Origin: Cristatella mucedo
Taxonomy: Eukaryota > Bryozoa > Phylactolaemata > Cristatellidae
Assembly: GCA_009760855.2 (NCBI GenBank)
Contig: WPIO01000141.1
Coordinates: forward strand, 124,001 to 188,000
Direction: 5' to 3'
DNA: 64,000 nt
Positions 10,936-20,930 of the stretch are shown here, one piece after another. How positions within the stretch are numbered: position 1 is the stretch's first letter; each line of letters opens with the position of its first letter. The position numbers were made by a program, and so were the translations under genes. The notes under the pieces are model-generated. The model made no database searches and was not told the DNA's origin. It saw only the letters and a list, made by a program, of their open reading frames with translations.

Positions 10936-11455
10936 TTTGATTGTAGGCAGACATGATTGTAAAGCTGATATAGCCGTCTAATGAAAAATCACTTGGAAAC
11001 AGGACGCCTAAATAAAACTTGTGATCAGAAGATGTGCTGGAAGAGCCGATTCCGAGCGTTGAGTTTTCCCATTTCTAAATCTTGATTAGTTTGCTCGTAA
11101 TTAGAACGGTGGTGGAATAATTATCCAATTAGATAAAATGTGCTACCATCAATTAGGCATGCCATCGGTACATGCAGCTACGAAGTTAAGAGAGTTTTCT
11201 GAGCTAGAGGGCAAGGAAGAGTCAAAGTAAAGCTACAACTGAGTGTCTTCTGCATGGAAGTGAAAGCCGAGGCTGTATGACTAACACGTCAGGAAGAGGG
11301 AAAGTAGAAACCCTAAAAAGAACTAGACGAACAAGAGGACCCGGCGGTAACCAGTTCTTTGGTAAACTTCGGAGATTTTTGTAGGCTCATTTCGATACCC
11401 CGGAGTATCCCAAAGAGATAGAACCTGAACCGTTTTAGTCGAGAAACTGTAACAC
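10935..11455 (-). mobile_element. Decayed LINE-B fragment
   Basis: Reverse-complement LINE-B, matching the stretch between the YADD region and the carboxy ORF. Landmarks are TCTAATGAAAAATCACTTGG (about 10977) and CAACTGAGTGTCTTCTGCAT-GGAAGTGAAAGCC (about 11234-11266). No intact ORF remains. Confidence 0.75.
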
Positions 11456-11459
11456 TCTT

Positions 11460-12270
11460 CGGGTGCGGATGACATCAATACATGCAGCTAATTTTAGAGA
11501 ATTCAACACTCTGGAGGGCTGGGATAGGTCAAAGCAAAGGTGCAACTAAGGGTTAACTGCATAGAAGTGAAATCTTCGGTTGTTCCTGGCTATCACATTG
11601 GCAAGAAAGGTTGTAGAAACCGTGAAGATAGTTGGAATCAGCACCTTGCCCTGAGGTACTCCATACTTCAGAGATTCATCTGATTATCTGTGTCCATTTA
11701 CATCGACAGTCTGGCGTCTGCCGCTGAGATATGACCTGAACTATGGTAATGCAGTCAATACCAGTGATATCAGCTGATATCAAAGGCCCTGACAAGGATT
11801 TAGTGACCTGTAGTATCAACAGCTTCCGAAACATCAAGCAAAGCGAGAAGAAATTCTTAACCTTAGACTGCATTCTTGAGTAGGTTATTGAATATCTGAA
11901 GCAATACAGACTCTGTTGATTGACTAGCTCTACAATCAAACAGTAGCTCAGTAGCTAGATGAAAAGACTCCATGTATGAATTCAGCTGGCCTGCCACGAC
12001 TCGTTCTAGCGTCTTTGAAATAAACGGTAGATAGGTAGATGGGAGGAAGTTTCTCAAGTTCTCTTATTTGTTTTCCTGAGTAGTGGCTTGACTACAGCTT
12101 TTTGAAAGGCTCTGGGATTTTCCCAGAGGCTAATGACATATTTTGTTACGCAGGGCAGCAGCAGATATATGCATCATAGCAGCAAGCCAGTGAGAATAAT
12201 AGCCAAAGTACTAGCTGCCCTCATTGATTGCGACACGAAAATCAGGATGAGGGCACTCGTCACTCATAGA
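11460..12270 (-). mobile_element. LINE-B fragment, RT region
   Basis: A second LINE-B copy directly abutting the previous one in the same orientation. On the minus strand it runs from sequence upstream of the RT (about 12270, matching 39200-39290) through NYRP-type block (about 12050), a CRASQSTESVLLQI segment (about 11905) and a LSGPLISADITGID-like stretch to the YADD region (about 11550). Stops and shifts are frequent. Confidence 0.8.
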
Positions 12271-12274
12271 ACGT

Positions 12275-12365
12275 AGATTATTTTATATTATTTTATATTA
12301 TATTATAGTATATATATATATTATATTATCATATTTTATATTTTAAATTATTGTATAATATATTA
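12275..12365. repeat. AT-only low-complexity tract
   Basis: About 90 bp of TATATTA/TTTATAT words. It sits between a LINE-B fragment (-) and a LINE-B 3' end (+), and is probably microsatellite-derived. Confidence 0.85.
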
Positions 12366-12510
12366 TTCATATTCATTTTGTTTATTTATCTAGCATGATT
12401 TCACTCACCATACAATTGCATTTCCCTTTGCAGCAAATTAAAGCGCCTAGAGAGAGATTAGGTCCACTGAGGGCGCTTTATCAAGTGCATTATTATTATT
12501 ATTATTACTA
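12365..12510 (+). mobile_element. LINE-B 3' end (hairpin plus ATT tail)
   Basis: The 3'-UTR end of LINE-B: CCCTTTGCAGCAAATTAAAG, then hairpin arms AAGCGCC (about 12443) and GGGCGCTT (about 12470), then (ATT)n. There is no coding sequence upstream, so it is a strongly 5'-truncated copy. Confidence 0.9.
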
Positions 12511-12514
12511 GATT

Positions 12515-12683
12515 GTGATTATTGTAATTCCCTTTTGGCTGGGCTGCCAAGGAAAGCTATTATGCCACTACACTGGACTATGAATATGGCTGCAAGGCTA
12601 GTCTTCAAGTCCCAGCGGTTTGAGCACGTGTCTCCTTAGCTGAAAGAGCTAGGATGGTTGCCGGTTAAGCAAAGGATACAGAC
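12515..12683 (+). mobile_element. LINE-A internal fragment
   Basis: Matches the LINE-A region encoding [11 protein letters not shown] through WLPV(K/E)QRIQ. Both ends are truncated. It is immediately followed by another LINE-A copy that starts further upstream in the element, so the junction at about 12684 is a breakpoint between copies. Confidence 0.85.
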
Positions 12684-14313
12684 CTTCTTTCAGAAAAGGG
12701 GTCGTCCCCAAGTCCTTCAAATCGGCAATCGTTAGAACTATTCTTAAAAAGCCTGGATTAGACACAGAGGTCCTAGCAAACTATCGTCCTGTTTCCCTTC
12801 TTCCGTTCTTATCAAAGATTCTTGAAAAAATTGTTGCTAAGCAGCTAGTTAAACATATTGAAAATAATGGAATGTCAGAAACATTTCAATCAGGTTTCAA
12901 GAGGCAGCACTCTACTGAAACTGCTCTCCTCCGTGTTAACAATGACATTCTACGTGGCAACGACGACGGAATGTCACTGCCTTAGCTCTGCTAGGTCTGT
13001 CTGCTGCCTTCAACACCATTGATCACGACGTTCTGCTTGAGCGATTGAGAACAACGATCAGTCTGGCAGACGAAGCACTGACGTGGTTTAAATCATACTT
13101 GTCTGATCGTGTTCAATCCGTGTCGTGTGGGGGTCAGGTCTCAGACATGAGAAGGGTCACCTGTGGAGTCCCTCAAGGGTCTGTACTTGGTCCCTTGCTG
13201 TTCTCCATTTATACGCAACCTCTGGGAAAAGTGATTAAGGCCCATGGAATAGCATATCACTTCTATGCTGACGAAACTCAATTGTATTTGTCACTTAAAC
13301 CGTCGGAATCTGCTGAAGAAAACTGAGAAACTGAATGCTTGCCTTGCCGATATTCGATCCTGGATGTCAGAAAACTTTCTGAAATTAAATGACGATAAAA
13401 CCAAACTGCTTCTCATAGGACACCGTAAGCGTGTGGCTGGATTAAAAGGCTTCGCTGTTCTAATAGGTGATGCTATTGTGTAACCTTCACCACGTGCTCG
13501 TAATCTAGGTGCCGTGTTCGACAGCTGCCTCAATTTCAAAAGCTTCATTAAGAAGACTGCCTCTACAGCTAGCCATCATATCCAATCCCTATCCAGGATT
13601 AGAAGCTATCTCCCACAGTGGCTTGTAAAAAATTTAACTAGCTCTTTAGTTCTGTCTCGGCTTGATTATTGTAATTCCCTTTTGGCTGGGCTACCAAAGA
13701 AAGCTATTATGCCACTACAGCGGACTATGAATATGGCTTCAAGGCTGGTCTTCAAGTCCCAGTGGTTTGAGCGCGTGTCACCTTTGCTGAAAGAGCTAGG
13801 ATGGTTGCCGGTTGAGCAAAGGATAGAGAGCAAAGTTCTCACGCTGACCCGCAAGGCCCGCCACGGCTTGGCTCCTTCATACCTAGCTGAACTGCTGCAT
13901 CAGTTTCAGCCTATTCACGCCCTCAGGTCCTGTGTGGACAATAAATCAGCTGTCCCATTCCTCCGCTTAAAGACAGTTGGCGACAGAAGCTTTAGCTCTG
14001 CAGGTCCTAGACTGTGGAACTCGCTTCCACAATTCTTACGCAACGACATCTACTCTCCAACTGCCGACTATGGCACATCCTTTTCAGCGGTCCTGAACTG
14101 CTACATCTATGCTACTCACTACCTCAACTGCTCTCCTGACTCTGCTATGCTTCCCACTTTCTCTTTGTTGCGTGAGACGAAGTCTGATGGCTACCGAATG
14201 CGTACCGAAAGCCGCTTAGGCTGTGAGTGCGCTATACAAAACTCTCCTGCGTAACACCCACATGGTCTTTATGACTTTGTGGAGTTACTGACGGAGATAC
14301 ATTACATTACATT
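12684..14313 (+). mobile_element. LINE-A copy, RT to 3' end, inactivated (YADE)
   Basis: Starts in the RT palm-proximal region (GVVPKSFKSAIV) and runs to a complete 3' end with (ATTAC)n at about 14299-14313. A one-base deletion near 12969 shifts the frame after RGNDDG. The catalytic YADD is read as YADE (about 13264-13275). An extra base near 13317 shifts again, and CGA has become TAA near 13481. From 13514 to 14254 the carboxy region is open for about 246 codons, ending [10 protein letters not shown] as in other copies. Confidence 0.9.
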
Positions 14314-14796
14314 AGAGCAGAGTTCTTACGCTGACCCAGAAGACCCGCCACGGCTTGGCTCCTTCGTACCTAGCCGAACTGCTTTATCAGTTTCAGCCTG
14401 TTCGCGCCCTCAAGTCTGGTGTGGACAATAAACTAGCTGTTCCATTCCTCCGCTTAAAGACAGTGGGCGACAGAAGCTTTAGCTCTGCAGGTCCTAGACT
14501 GTGGAACTCGCTTTCACAACTCTTACGCAACGACAAGTACTCTCCTACTGCTGACTATGGCACATCTTTTTCAGCGGTCCTGAGCTACTACTTCTATGCT
14601 ACTCACTACCTCAACTGCTCTCCTGACTCTGCTATGCTTCCCACTTTCTCTTTGTTGCGTGAAACGAAGTCTGTTGGCTACCGAATGCGTACCGAAAGCT
14701 GCTTAGGCTGTGAGTGCGCTATACAACACTCTCCTGCGTAACACCCACATGGTCATTACGACTTTATGGAGTTACAGACGGAGATACATTACATTA
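14314..14796 (+). mobile_element. LINE-A 3' fragment in tandem with the previous copy
   Basis: Begins at the AGAGCAGAGTTCTTACGCTG position directly after the ATTAC tail of the preceding LINE-A. It is open through 14355-14741 ([15 protein letters not shown]... CECAIQHSPA) and ends in its own GGAGATACATTACATTA tail. Confidence 0.88.
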
Positions 14797-15009
14797 AAAA
14801 GGTGCTGCATTTAATTAAGGAACGGTACTACAGGTGTATGCTGACGTCCTAGGGATGGACTCCTCAATCTTGTTAATCTTGCCCTCAAGAAGCCAAAAAC
14901 TCCGTTAGCTGTATTCCCTGACAATCACTAGGTAAAGAGCTTACCTAGGAGAAATTAAGATGGTATTGGATAACAGTTATCAGCCTTTTTTTATTGTGCA
15001 TCGGCGAAC

Positions 15010-17150
15010 CAAGAATTTCAAATTGGCAATCGTTCGAATTATACTTAAAAAGTCTGGATTGGATACGGAGGTCCTTTCAAACTATTGACCAGTTTCCCTT
15101 CTTCCTTTCTTGTCAGCAATTCTTGTAAACATTGTTGCTAATAAGCTGGCTGACCATATTGAAAAGAATGAAATGTCAGAAACTATTGCTATCAGGATTC
15201 AGGAGGCCGCCCTCCACTGAAATTGCTCTCCTCCTTGTTAACAATGACATTCTGTACCCAGGCTGGGTTCGGTTGGCTGGGTCCGGACGGCTATAGTGAG
15301 GGTTAGGGTCACCGGCTAGGCCGGGGTCGGACCTACGGCACGGCCGGATGTATGAGGTGACGTGAGGTCACCGGGGCTCTTGGGTACGGGAAGTTGGCCA
15401 AGTAAGTCGTGGTGTTGGAGGCTCCCGGTCTCGCCGAGTTATGCACCTGGATTCGTGCAGGCGTGCTCCGGCGATGCTGCCACGCACGCAACGGAACGAG
15501 TACCCAAGGCCCGAGCGGAGCTGGATAGCTCGCTCGTTGTTGACTTGTTTATACCGCGTTCCCCGTGTAGCGTGTTCGTGACCCCCCCCCCCCCCCCGTG
15601 TGTTGGCGTCTTTCGGTGGAAGCTTACGACTGTGGTAGTTGTCGACTCGGACTAGCCAGCAGTTACTCAGCCAGCCGGGTTTTGGACGGCGTACGCTCGT
15701 ACTGTTGGACTCGGATTCGGTAAAACGACAGGACTGCAGAAGCCAACTGACCCCAACTAACACGTTTGTTCGCGCTTGCTGCGTCGTCTTGCGCCCCCGT
15801 AGTGTACTGTGTATATGACCCTCCCTGTAGACTTGTTTAGTTCCCCCGTTGTTGTTGGCGCATGCGTTATAAAGATGTTTAACCTGACGGCCGCTCGTCT
15901 TGCACCAGCTCGGCGGCATGGCGAGCGGCAGCGGGCCGGAGTATGGCGGGGTTTGGCGGGAATTAGCCTCTGACCCCTGGAACCCGGTTACAATTCTACG
16001 TAGCTATTAAGACGGTAATTTCACTGCCCTTGTTCTGCTACATCCGTCAGCTGCCTTCGACACCATTGATCACGATGATCGGCTTGAACGATTCAGAACA
16101 CAGATCTGTCTGACAGACGAGGCACTGGCGTGGTTCAAATTATAGCTGTCTGATCGTGTTCAATCCGTGTCGTGTGGGGGTCGGGTCTTACGCACGAGAC
16201 GGTCACCTGTGAAGTCCTTCAAGGGTCTGTACTCGGTTCCTTGCTGCTCTCCATTTATAATCAAAATCTGGGGAAAGTGATTAAGGCCTGTGGAAAGGAT
16301 ATTACCTTTATGCTGACGATACTCAGCTGTATTTGTCACTCAAACCGTCGAAATCTGCTGCAGTACAACTGAGAAACTGAATGCTTGCCTTGCGGACGTT
16401 CGATCCTGGATGTCGGAAAACCTCGTGAAGCTAAATGACGATAAAACCGAACTGCTGCTCGTAGGACACCCTCACCAGTGGCTGGATTAAAGGGCTTTGC
16501 TCTTCGAATAGGTGATGCTGTTGTGCGACCGTCACCACGTGCTCGAAATTTGGGTGTCGTTTTCGACAGCTGTCTAAATTTTCAAAAGGTTCATTCAGAC
16601 GACTGCTTCTACAGATAGCATTAACGTCCGATCCCTATGTAAAGTTAGGATTTGTCATCCACAGTGGCTGGCAAAGAATTTAAGTAGCTCGCTACTTCTG
16701 ACTGGGCTCGATTATTGTAAGTCCGTTTTCACTGGGCTTCCAAATAAAGCCACGAGGCCACTGCAGCACTGACTATGACTGTGTGGCTGCAAGGCTATCC
16801 TTCAAGTCCCAGCGGTTTGAGCACGTGTCTCCTTTGCTAAAAGAGCGAGGATGGATGCCCTTGATCAACGGATACAGGGCAAAGTTCATACGCAGACCCA
16901 CAAGGCCCGACACGGCTTGGCTCCTCCATACCTTGCTGAACCGCTGCACCCCTTTTAGCTTCTCTCCACTCTCAGGTCCTGTATCGAATTTAATTTAGCT
17001 GTTCCGTTCCTTCTCTTAAAGACCGTGGGCGACAGAAGCTTTAGCTATGCCGGTCCTAGGCTGCCGAGGTCACTTCTACAAATGTTAAGCTACGGCAACT
17101 ACTCTCCTGCTACCGACTATGGCTCATCCTTTCAGCGGTCCCGAGCTGCT
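15010..17150 (+). mobile_element. Old LINE-A copy split by a solo LTR
   Basis: LINE-A RT sequence runs over 15010-15252 and resumes at 15997, the interruption being the LTR at 15253-15992. Frame-disrupting changes are frequent: a stop in place of Arg in the NYRP block near 15087, and multiple shifts after 16170. GSVLGSLL (about 16220) and the [15 protein letters not shown] stretch (about 16800) identify the family. The copy stops at about 17150 without its tail and meets an opposing LINE-A tail. Confidence 0.85.
15253..15992 (+). mobile_element. Solo LTR, TGTA...TACA termini, 4-bp TSD ATTC
   Basis: This 740-bp GC-rich insert begins TGTACCCAGG and ends CCCGGTTACA, the TG...CA form of an LTR. 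It is flanked by ATTC at 15249-15252 and 15993-15996. Removing the insert and one ATTC restores LINE-A across the site (GACATTC|TACG). It has a C16 run at 15582-15597 and a TATAAAG word near 15869. No internal retroviral-type coding sequence lies alongside, so it is a solo LTR produced by recombination. A related LTR fragment lies at 40877-41226 (-). An orientation-independent reading is possible, since both termini are symmetrical. Confidence 0.85.
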
Positions 17151-17337
17151 AATTACATGTAACGATGTAATGTATCTCCATCTGTAACTCCACAAAGTCG
17201 TAAAGACCATGTGGATGTTTCGCAGGAGAGTTTTGTATAGCCGACTCACAGCCTAAGCAGCTTTCGGTATGCATTCGGTAGCCAACAGACTTCGTCTCAC
17301 GCAACAAAGAAAAAGTGATGAGCATAGCAGAGTCAGA
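17151..17337 (-). mobile_element. LINE-A 3' end fragment
   Basis: The reverse-complement LINE-A tail (GATGTAATGTATCTCCATCT at about 17164) through the terminal codons to about 17337. It is tail-to-tail with the preceding plus-strand copy and lies 77 bp beyond the exon 1 donor of TRIM-like gene 1, within its intron. Confidence 0.88.
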
Positions 17338-17412
17338 GTCTCTTGAATAAGCTTCATTAAACATCAAATTTTAAATAAAGTAAATCATTTCTGGCTTTCC
17401 GCACATAACTTA

Positions 17413-17413
17413 C
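17413..17413 (-). promoter_or_regulatory. Splice donor, TRIM-like gene 1 exon 1
   Basis: CCG|GTAAGT on the minus strand; the intron starts at 17413. The same bases and phase occur in the paralog at 51076. Confidence 0.8.
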
Positions 17414-18440
17414 CGGAGTATAATTCTGGCGTACCAATTGCTGTCTTTAGAATGAAGTCCATGGTGTTGTCTGAATAACTTTCGGGTATGACAAGGCGGT
17501 CTGTGACAGCTGGAACTTTAGATAATTCTGAAAGACGTTTGACATGTTTTCTCAGACATGAGGCGATCCGGCCAGATTGATCTAACAGCCATGTGTAATC
17601 GTCAGAATCCAGCACAAGCCTCCCATACGTCATTGCTGTGCAGGCAGCCTTTTTCAGCTGATTAATTTCTTCCACTTCAGATGAAATTGCCGCACCAAGC
17701 TTGTCACTTAGCACCTCTAGATCTTGCTGACCAGCAGAAAAAGTTTCATCAAGACAATCCAGAGCAGACTTTTTATTCATGTAGAGAGTTTCGGATGATG
17801 CTTTGCGTGCTCCATTGACTGCTGCCAGCCATTCACTCCGGTTAAGCACATTGCTTAGGTCTTCTATTTGCTTTAAATATTCACATATTTCTTGTTTTTT
17901 ATGAGTCACCGTATTTTTAACGGCGTCGCAAGTAAGAGATTTGACGTCGTGCTTTTCAGGTAGGCACACTGCTCGAATGCAAGTGCAACACTTTAGCCTC
18001 ATACACGTCAAGCACATGTATTCCATTTGTTTTTCATGTTCTGGACATCGTGAAGAAGCACTTTCATTTGTGGCGTACGAATCCAGTGGTGCAGTGGCAT
18101 GGCCAACGGCGTGTATATAGTGGTCTCCTGAGCAACCCACACAGAACGTTTTAAGACATTGTTTGCAGTAAAATTCGACCGCAACATCTTGTCCTTTCAA
18201 TTGGCATACTTTGCACTTTATATCGAAAGAAATTTCTTTCGTAGCGATGAAAAGATTCGGCTGAGCCATGGTGACACCTTCGACAGCGAAGCATTCTGTG
18301 CACGTCATCTGCTTGTGATCTAACCGGTCAGTTTCTTTCAGCAAGCAGCTCCTGCAGCAATTATGTAGACAATTTAGCAAGATCGGATCTTGGAGCAACT
18401 CCTTGAGAGTGCAGCAGTAAAGAACAGGATCTTGTTCCAT
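17414..18440 (-). CDS. TRIM-like gene 1, exon 1: RING, two B-boxes, coiled coil
   Basis: ATG at 18440; the exon ends at 17414 with a CCG|GTAAGT donor in phase 1. The 342 residues hold a RING-like N-terminus (Cys9, Cys24, His26, Cys29, Cys32, Cys47, Cys50), a B-box 1 (Cys76, 79, 92, 95, 100, 103 with His110/114), a B-box 2 (Cys132, His135, Cys143, Cys146, Cys151, Cys154, His164) and a helical, probably coiled-coil region (about 172-265). This is the RBCC layout of TRIM E3 ubiquitin ligases. RING position 12 is Leu where the paralog has Cys, so a zinc ligand is missing and ligase activity may be lost. Frame continues 29 nt past the donor to a stop at 17387-17385, which would give a slightly longer unspliced product. 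The paralog is at 52103-51077. The predicted next exon is 3678-3440. Confidence 0.9.
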
Positions 18441-18469
18441 TATGCTTTACGATAGGCCTTATCGGGAGT

Positions 18470-18905
18470 TCTAAAAAAAACTTGTTTAGTAGTACGACAG
18501 ATAAAACTTCATTTTATCAGCGTAAAAGAAATATTCAAGCATGCACAATGTTTTGTAGCGCTTTTAGCATTTATTCAATGCTCGGTCTAAGAGTAGTTAG
18601 ACTATTATTAAGCAAGCTTCAAAGAAAATTATGTTACTTGCTATAAAACTCACTGATTTTAGAAATAAAAAAAATTAATATTGAAACGAGGGAGATTTTG
18701 ACTACAACTTGCAAAAAACTCTAACGATGCTTTTCAGCTGGAAACAAAATTGTGGTGCTCAATGCTGCTGAATGCTTATAAGCTGCTGGCTAAAGTCCGC
18801 GAACTGCTACCTTGCTCAGCAGTTTTGTAAACCGAATATTTCCTTCATTGGAAGTAACTCAAATAATTAGCCCTGCCCCTCAAAAAAAGCTCGATGGCAC
18901 CTCGT
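18470..18905. other. AT-rich upstream flank of TRIM-like gene 1
   Basis: No repeat or ORF recognised. It presumably contains the 5' UTR or promoter of the minus-strand gene. Only about 15 bp before the ATG (GAAGCATA-ATG) is shared with the paralog. Confidence 0.4.
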
Positions 18906-19080
18906 TCGCCTGCCGGTCCTAGACCGTGACACTCACTTTAACAATGCCTATGCAATTACACCTAATCTCCTGCTGCCGACTGTGGTGTATCATTTCCGGC
19001 CGTCCTGAGCTACTGCTTCTATGCTACCCACTACCCCTCAACTGCTCTCCTGACTCAACCATACCTCTGTGGACGCATCT
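18905..19080 (+). mobile_element. Decayed LINE-A fragment
   Basis: Matches the LINE-A segment from CCTAGACTGTGGAACTC to CAACTGCTCTCCTGACTC in diverged form. No tail is present. Confidence 0.75.
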
Positions 19081-19159
19081 GACCTATATACGCCCACCTG
19101 TACTGAAGCACCCAAGCACCCAAAGGGGGCGTTGAAACAATCAGGAACAAGTGAAGCAT

Positions 19160-20345
19160 TAGTAGGCAAACATTAGTAAGACCAATTAACGCAAAGTTCG
19201 CCAGCACAGCTCAGTGTGAGCTCGACCTACCTCACGAAGCAACAGTCGGACCAAACAAGGAAGTGCAATTCAGCTGCGCCTCCGGCATTCCGTCTTCTCG
19301 ATTACCTCTGACCTGGTAGCAGCCTTGACATGACCCGGTAATTGCCGCAGCAGTTCAGCTGTGATTAACTGCCATTAATAATAATAATAATAATATTGCA
19401 CTTGATAAAGCGCCCTCAGAGAACCCAATCTCTCTCTAGGCGCTTTACATTTGCTGCAAAGTGATACGCAACAGAATAGTAAGTAAAATCATGCCTGAAA
19501 AACCAACAAAATGAATAACATGGTTAGGGGTTACATGCACTGGGTCAGCATGCAAATGTGGTTAGTGGCAGCATGAACAGTGTCAGCACGCATAAGCACA
19601 TCGAGGACGAATCACAAGGACCCACTAAATGCTGTCCTAAATAGGTATGTTTTTAAGTTTCTTTTAAATGTGGTCAGGTCAGGGGATGTTCTGATGCAGG
19701 TCGGGAGGGAGTTCCAGGCTGTGGGAGCATACGAGCTAAATGCACGGTCTCCAAAGGATTTAAGGTTTGTACGAGGTATTTCTAGACTGTTGGATTCAGA
19801 AAAGCGAGTGGTACGATGCTTTGCCTGATGGGGTAGTATATCTGAAAGATAGGCTGGAGCCATAGAATGAAGAGACCTAAAAGTGAGCGACAAAACCTTG
19901 AAGTCAATCCGTTGCTTGACTGGTAACCAGTGCAGGTCGGCGAGAAGTGGAGTAATGTGGCAACTGCGACGCTCACGACAGACAAGCCTAGCTGCAGAGT
20001 TTTGCACCAGCTGCAATCGCCTGATCGCACATGCTGGTAGGCCAGTAAGCAGTGAGTTGCAGAAGTCGAGACGAGATGTCACGAATGCATGGACCAACTT
20101 AGACGTGGTATCCTTATCTAAACAAGCCCTAAACTAAGCCTCTGCCATTGTGGTTTATTCTGAGAATGGAGGGCTGCTATCGCTTTGTGAAAGTCTGGCT
20201 TAATTTTAGTACGAGCAAGAATTGCTTGGCAGGAAAACTCATTTGCAGGCAGTGAATAAGAGGGCTCAGCAGTTGTGGTAAAATCACGAGGACGACTCAT
20301 CTTGGCTAGAATGTCAACTCTATGGCGCCGTAAATGAAAGAATAG
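19160..20345 (+). repeat. R3 repeat copy interrupted by LINE-B
   Basis: The segments 19160-19376 and 20142-20345 align, in order, with the R3 copies at about 56950-57370 and 59160-59560. Shared words include CACACAAGGAAGTG-type and GATTACCTCTGACCTG on the left, and AGTCTGGCTTNATTTTAG and AGAGGGC on the right. A LINE-B insertion separates them. The nature of R3 is unknown. Confidence 0.75.
19377..20141 (-). mobile_element. Young LINE-B copy with 8-bp TSD CTGCCATT
   Basis: Minus-strand LINE-B, 765 bp: (ATT)n at 19377-19394, the hairpin at about 19408-19445, the 3' UTR, and an open 161-residue carboxy ORF (20097-19612). It is 5'-truncated at about 20132, with about 9 extra bases before the duplication. 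CTGCCATT flanks both sides (19369-19376, 20142-20149). It is nearly identical to the copy at 709-1449. Confidence 0.92.
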
Positions 20346-20740
20346 GAAGCAGCTCACTTGAACAGGGTGGGTTGGCGGTCGTTGAAGCCAGCTATAGGTA
20401 GCCCTCAGCCAGCTTGAGACAGCTGCAGTAGAAGAATTCAGCGGACGCCATCGAATACATTATTGCCCCGAGTAAAGTAATGTAATGCATCGCCATGTGG
20501 AACTCACGCAAGCACTTACGGACCATCTTATGCCCGCTGGAAATTGCCAAGACCTACAAGTTCCTTTGTTGTCATTAACGACCAGGTGAAACAGTGAGAG
20601 GATTTTTAGCCGCCTTGCATCTTCTGGCTCAGCACTGCAGATTGGACTAATTCTTGCCGAAAGCTTTGCGAAACCAGCTGGTGTGTGGCCTTTCCTGCAA
20701 TGCTACTCGGCAAAGGCTATTGACAGTAAAAAGTCTGACA
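20345..20740. other. Mostly unassigned; faint LINE-A tail
   Basis: Around 20476-20530 a diverged minus-strand LINE-A 3' end is likely (AGTAATGTAATGCATCGCC, then AACTCACGCAAGCAC). Nothing else was recognised. Confidence 0.4.
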
Positions 20741-20742
20741 CT

Positions 20743-20930
20743 GGAGATAGCGTTAGATATTTCACTAGATAAGGCGGTTGCTTTTCACGACCACCGCCCC
20801 GAGGTCGTGGGTTCGAATCCTTCGGTGGGCGATCCTTTATCGCCACTGTAAGCTGTGGTGATAGCCGTAAAGGCTCCTCTGTCGCTATACAATAAAAAGA
20901 GGCTGTTAAATCAGCTAGGATTTCTTTTAT
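20743..20930 (+). mobile_element. SINE-1 copy, best-preserved B box
   Basis: ACTAGATAAGGCGGTTGC (about 20763-20780) followed by a consensus Pol III B box GGGTTCGAATCC (about 20808-20819), then the GGGCGATCCTTTATCGCCAC body and AAAGAGGCTGTTAAATCAGC tail. It lies directly upstream of the decayed gypsy gag. Confidence 0.88.

Noticed and set aside
15368-15919. 183-codon minus-strand ORF in the GC-rich block
   Set aside because: It lies wholly inside the solo LTR, has a low-complexity Gly run from the C16 tract and shows no domain.
20808-20819. Functional tRNA gene suggested by a perfect B box
   Set aside because: The same head, body and tail recur several times and no cloverleaf acceptor stem can be closed; it is a SINE.
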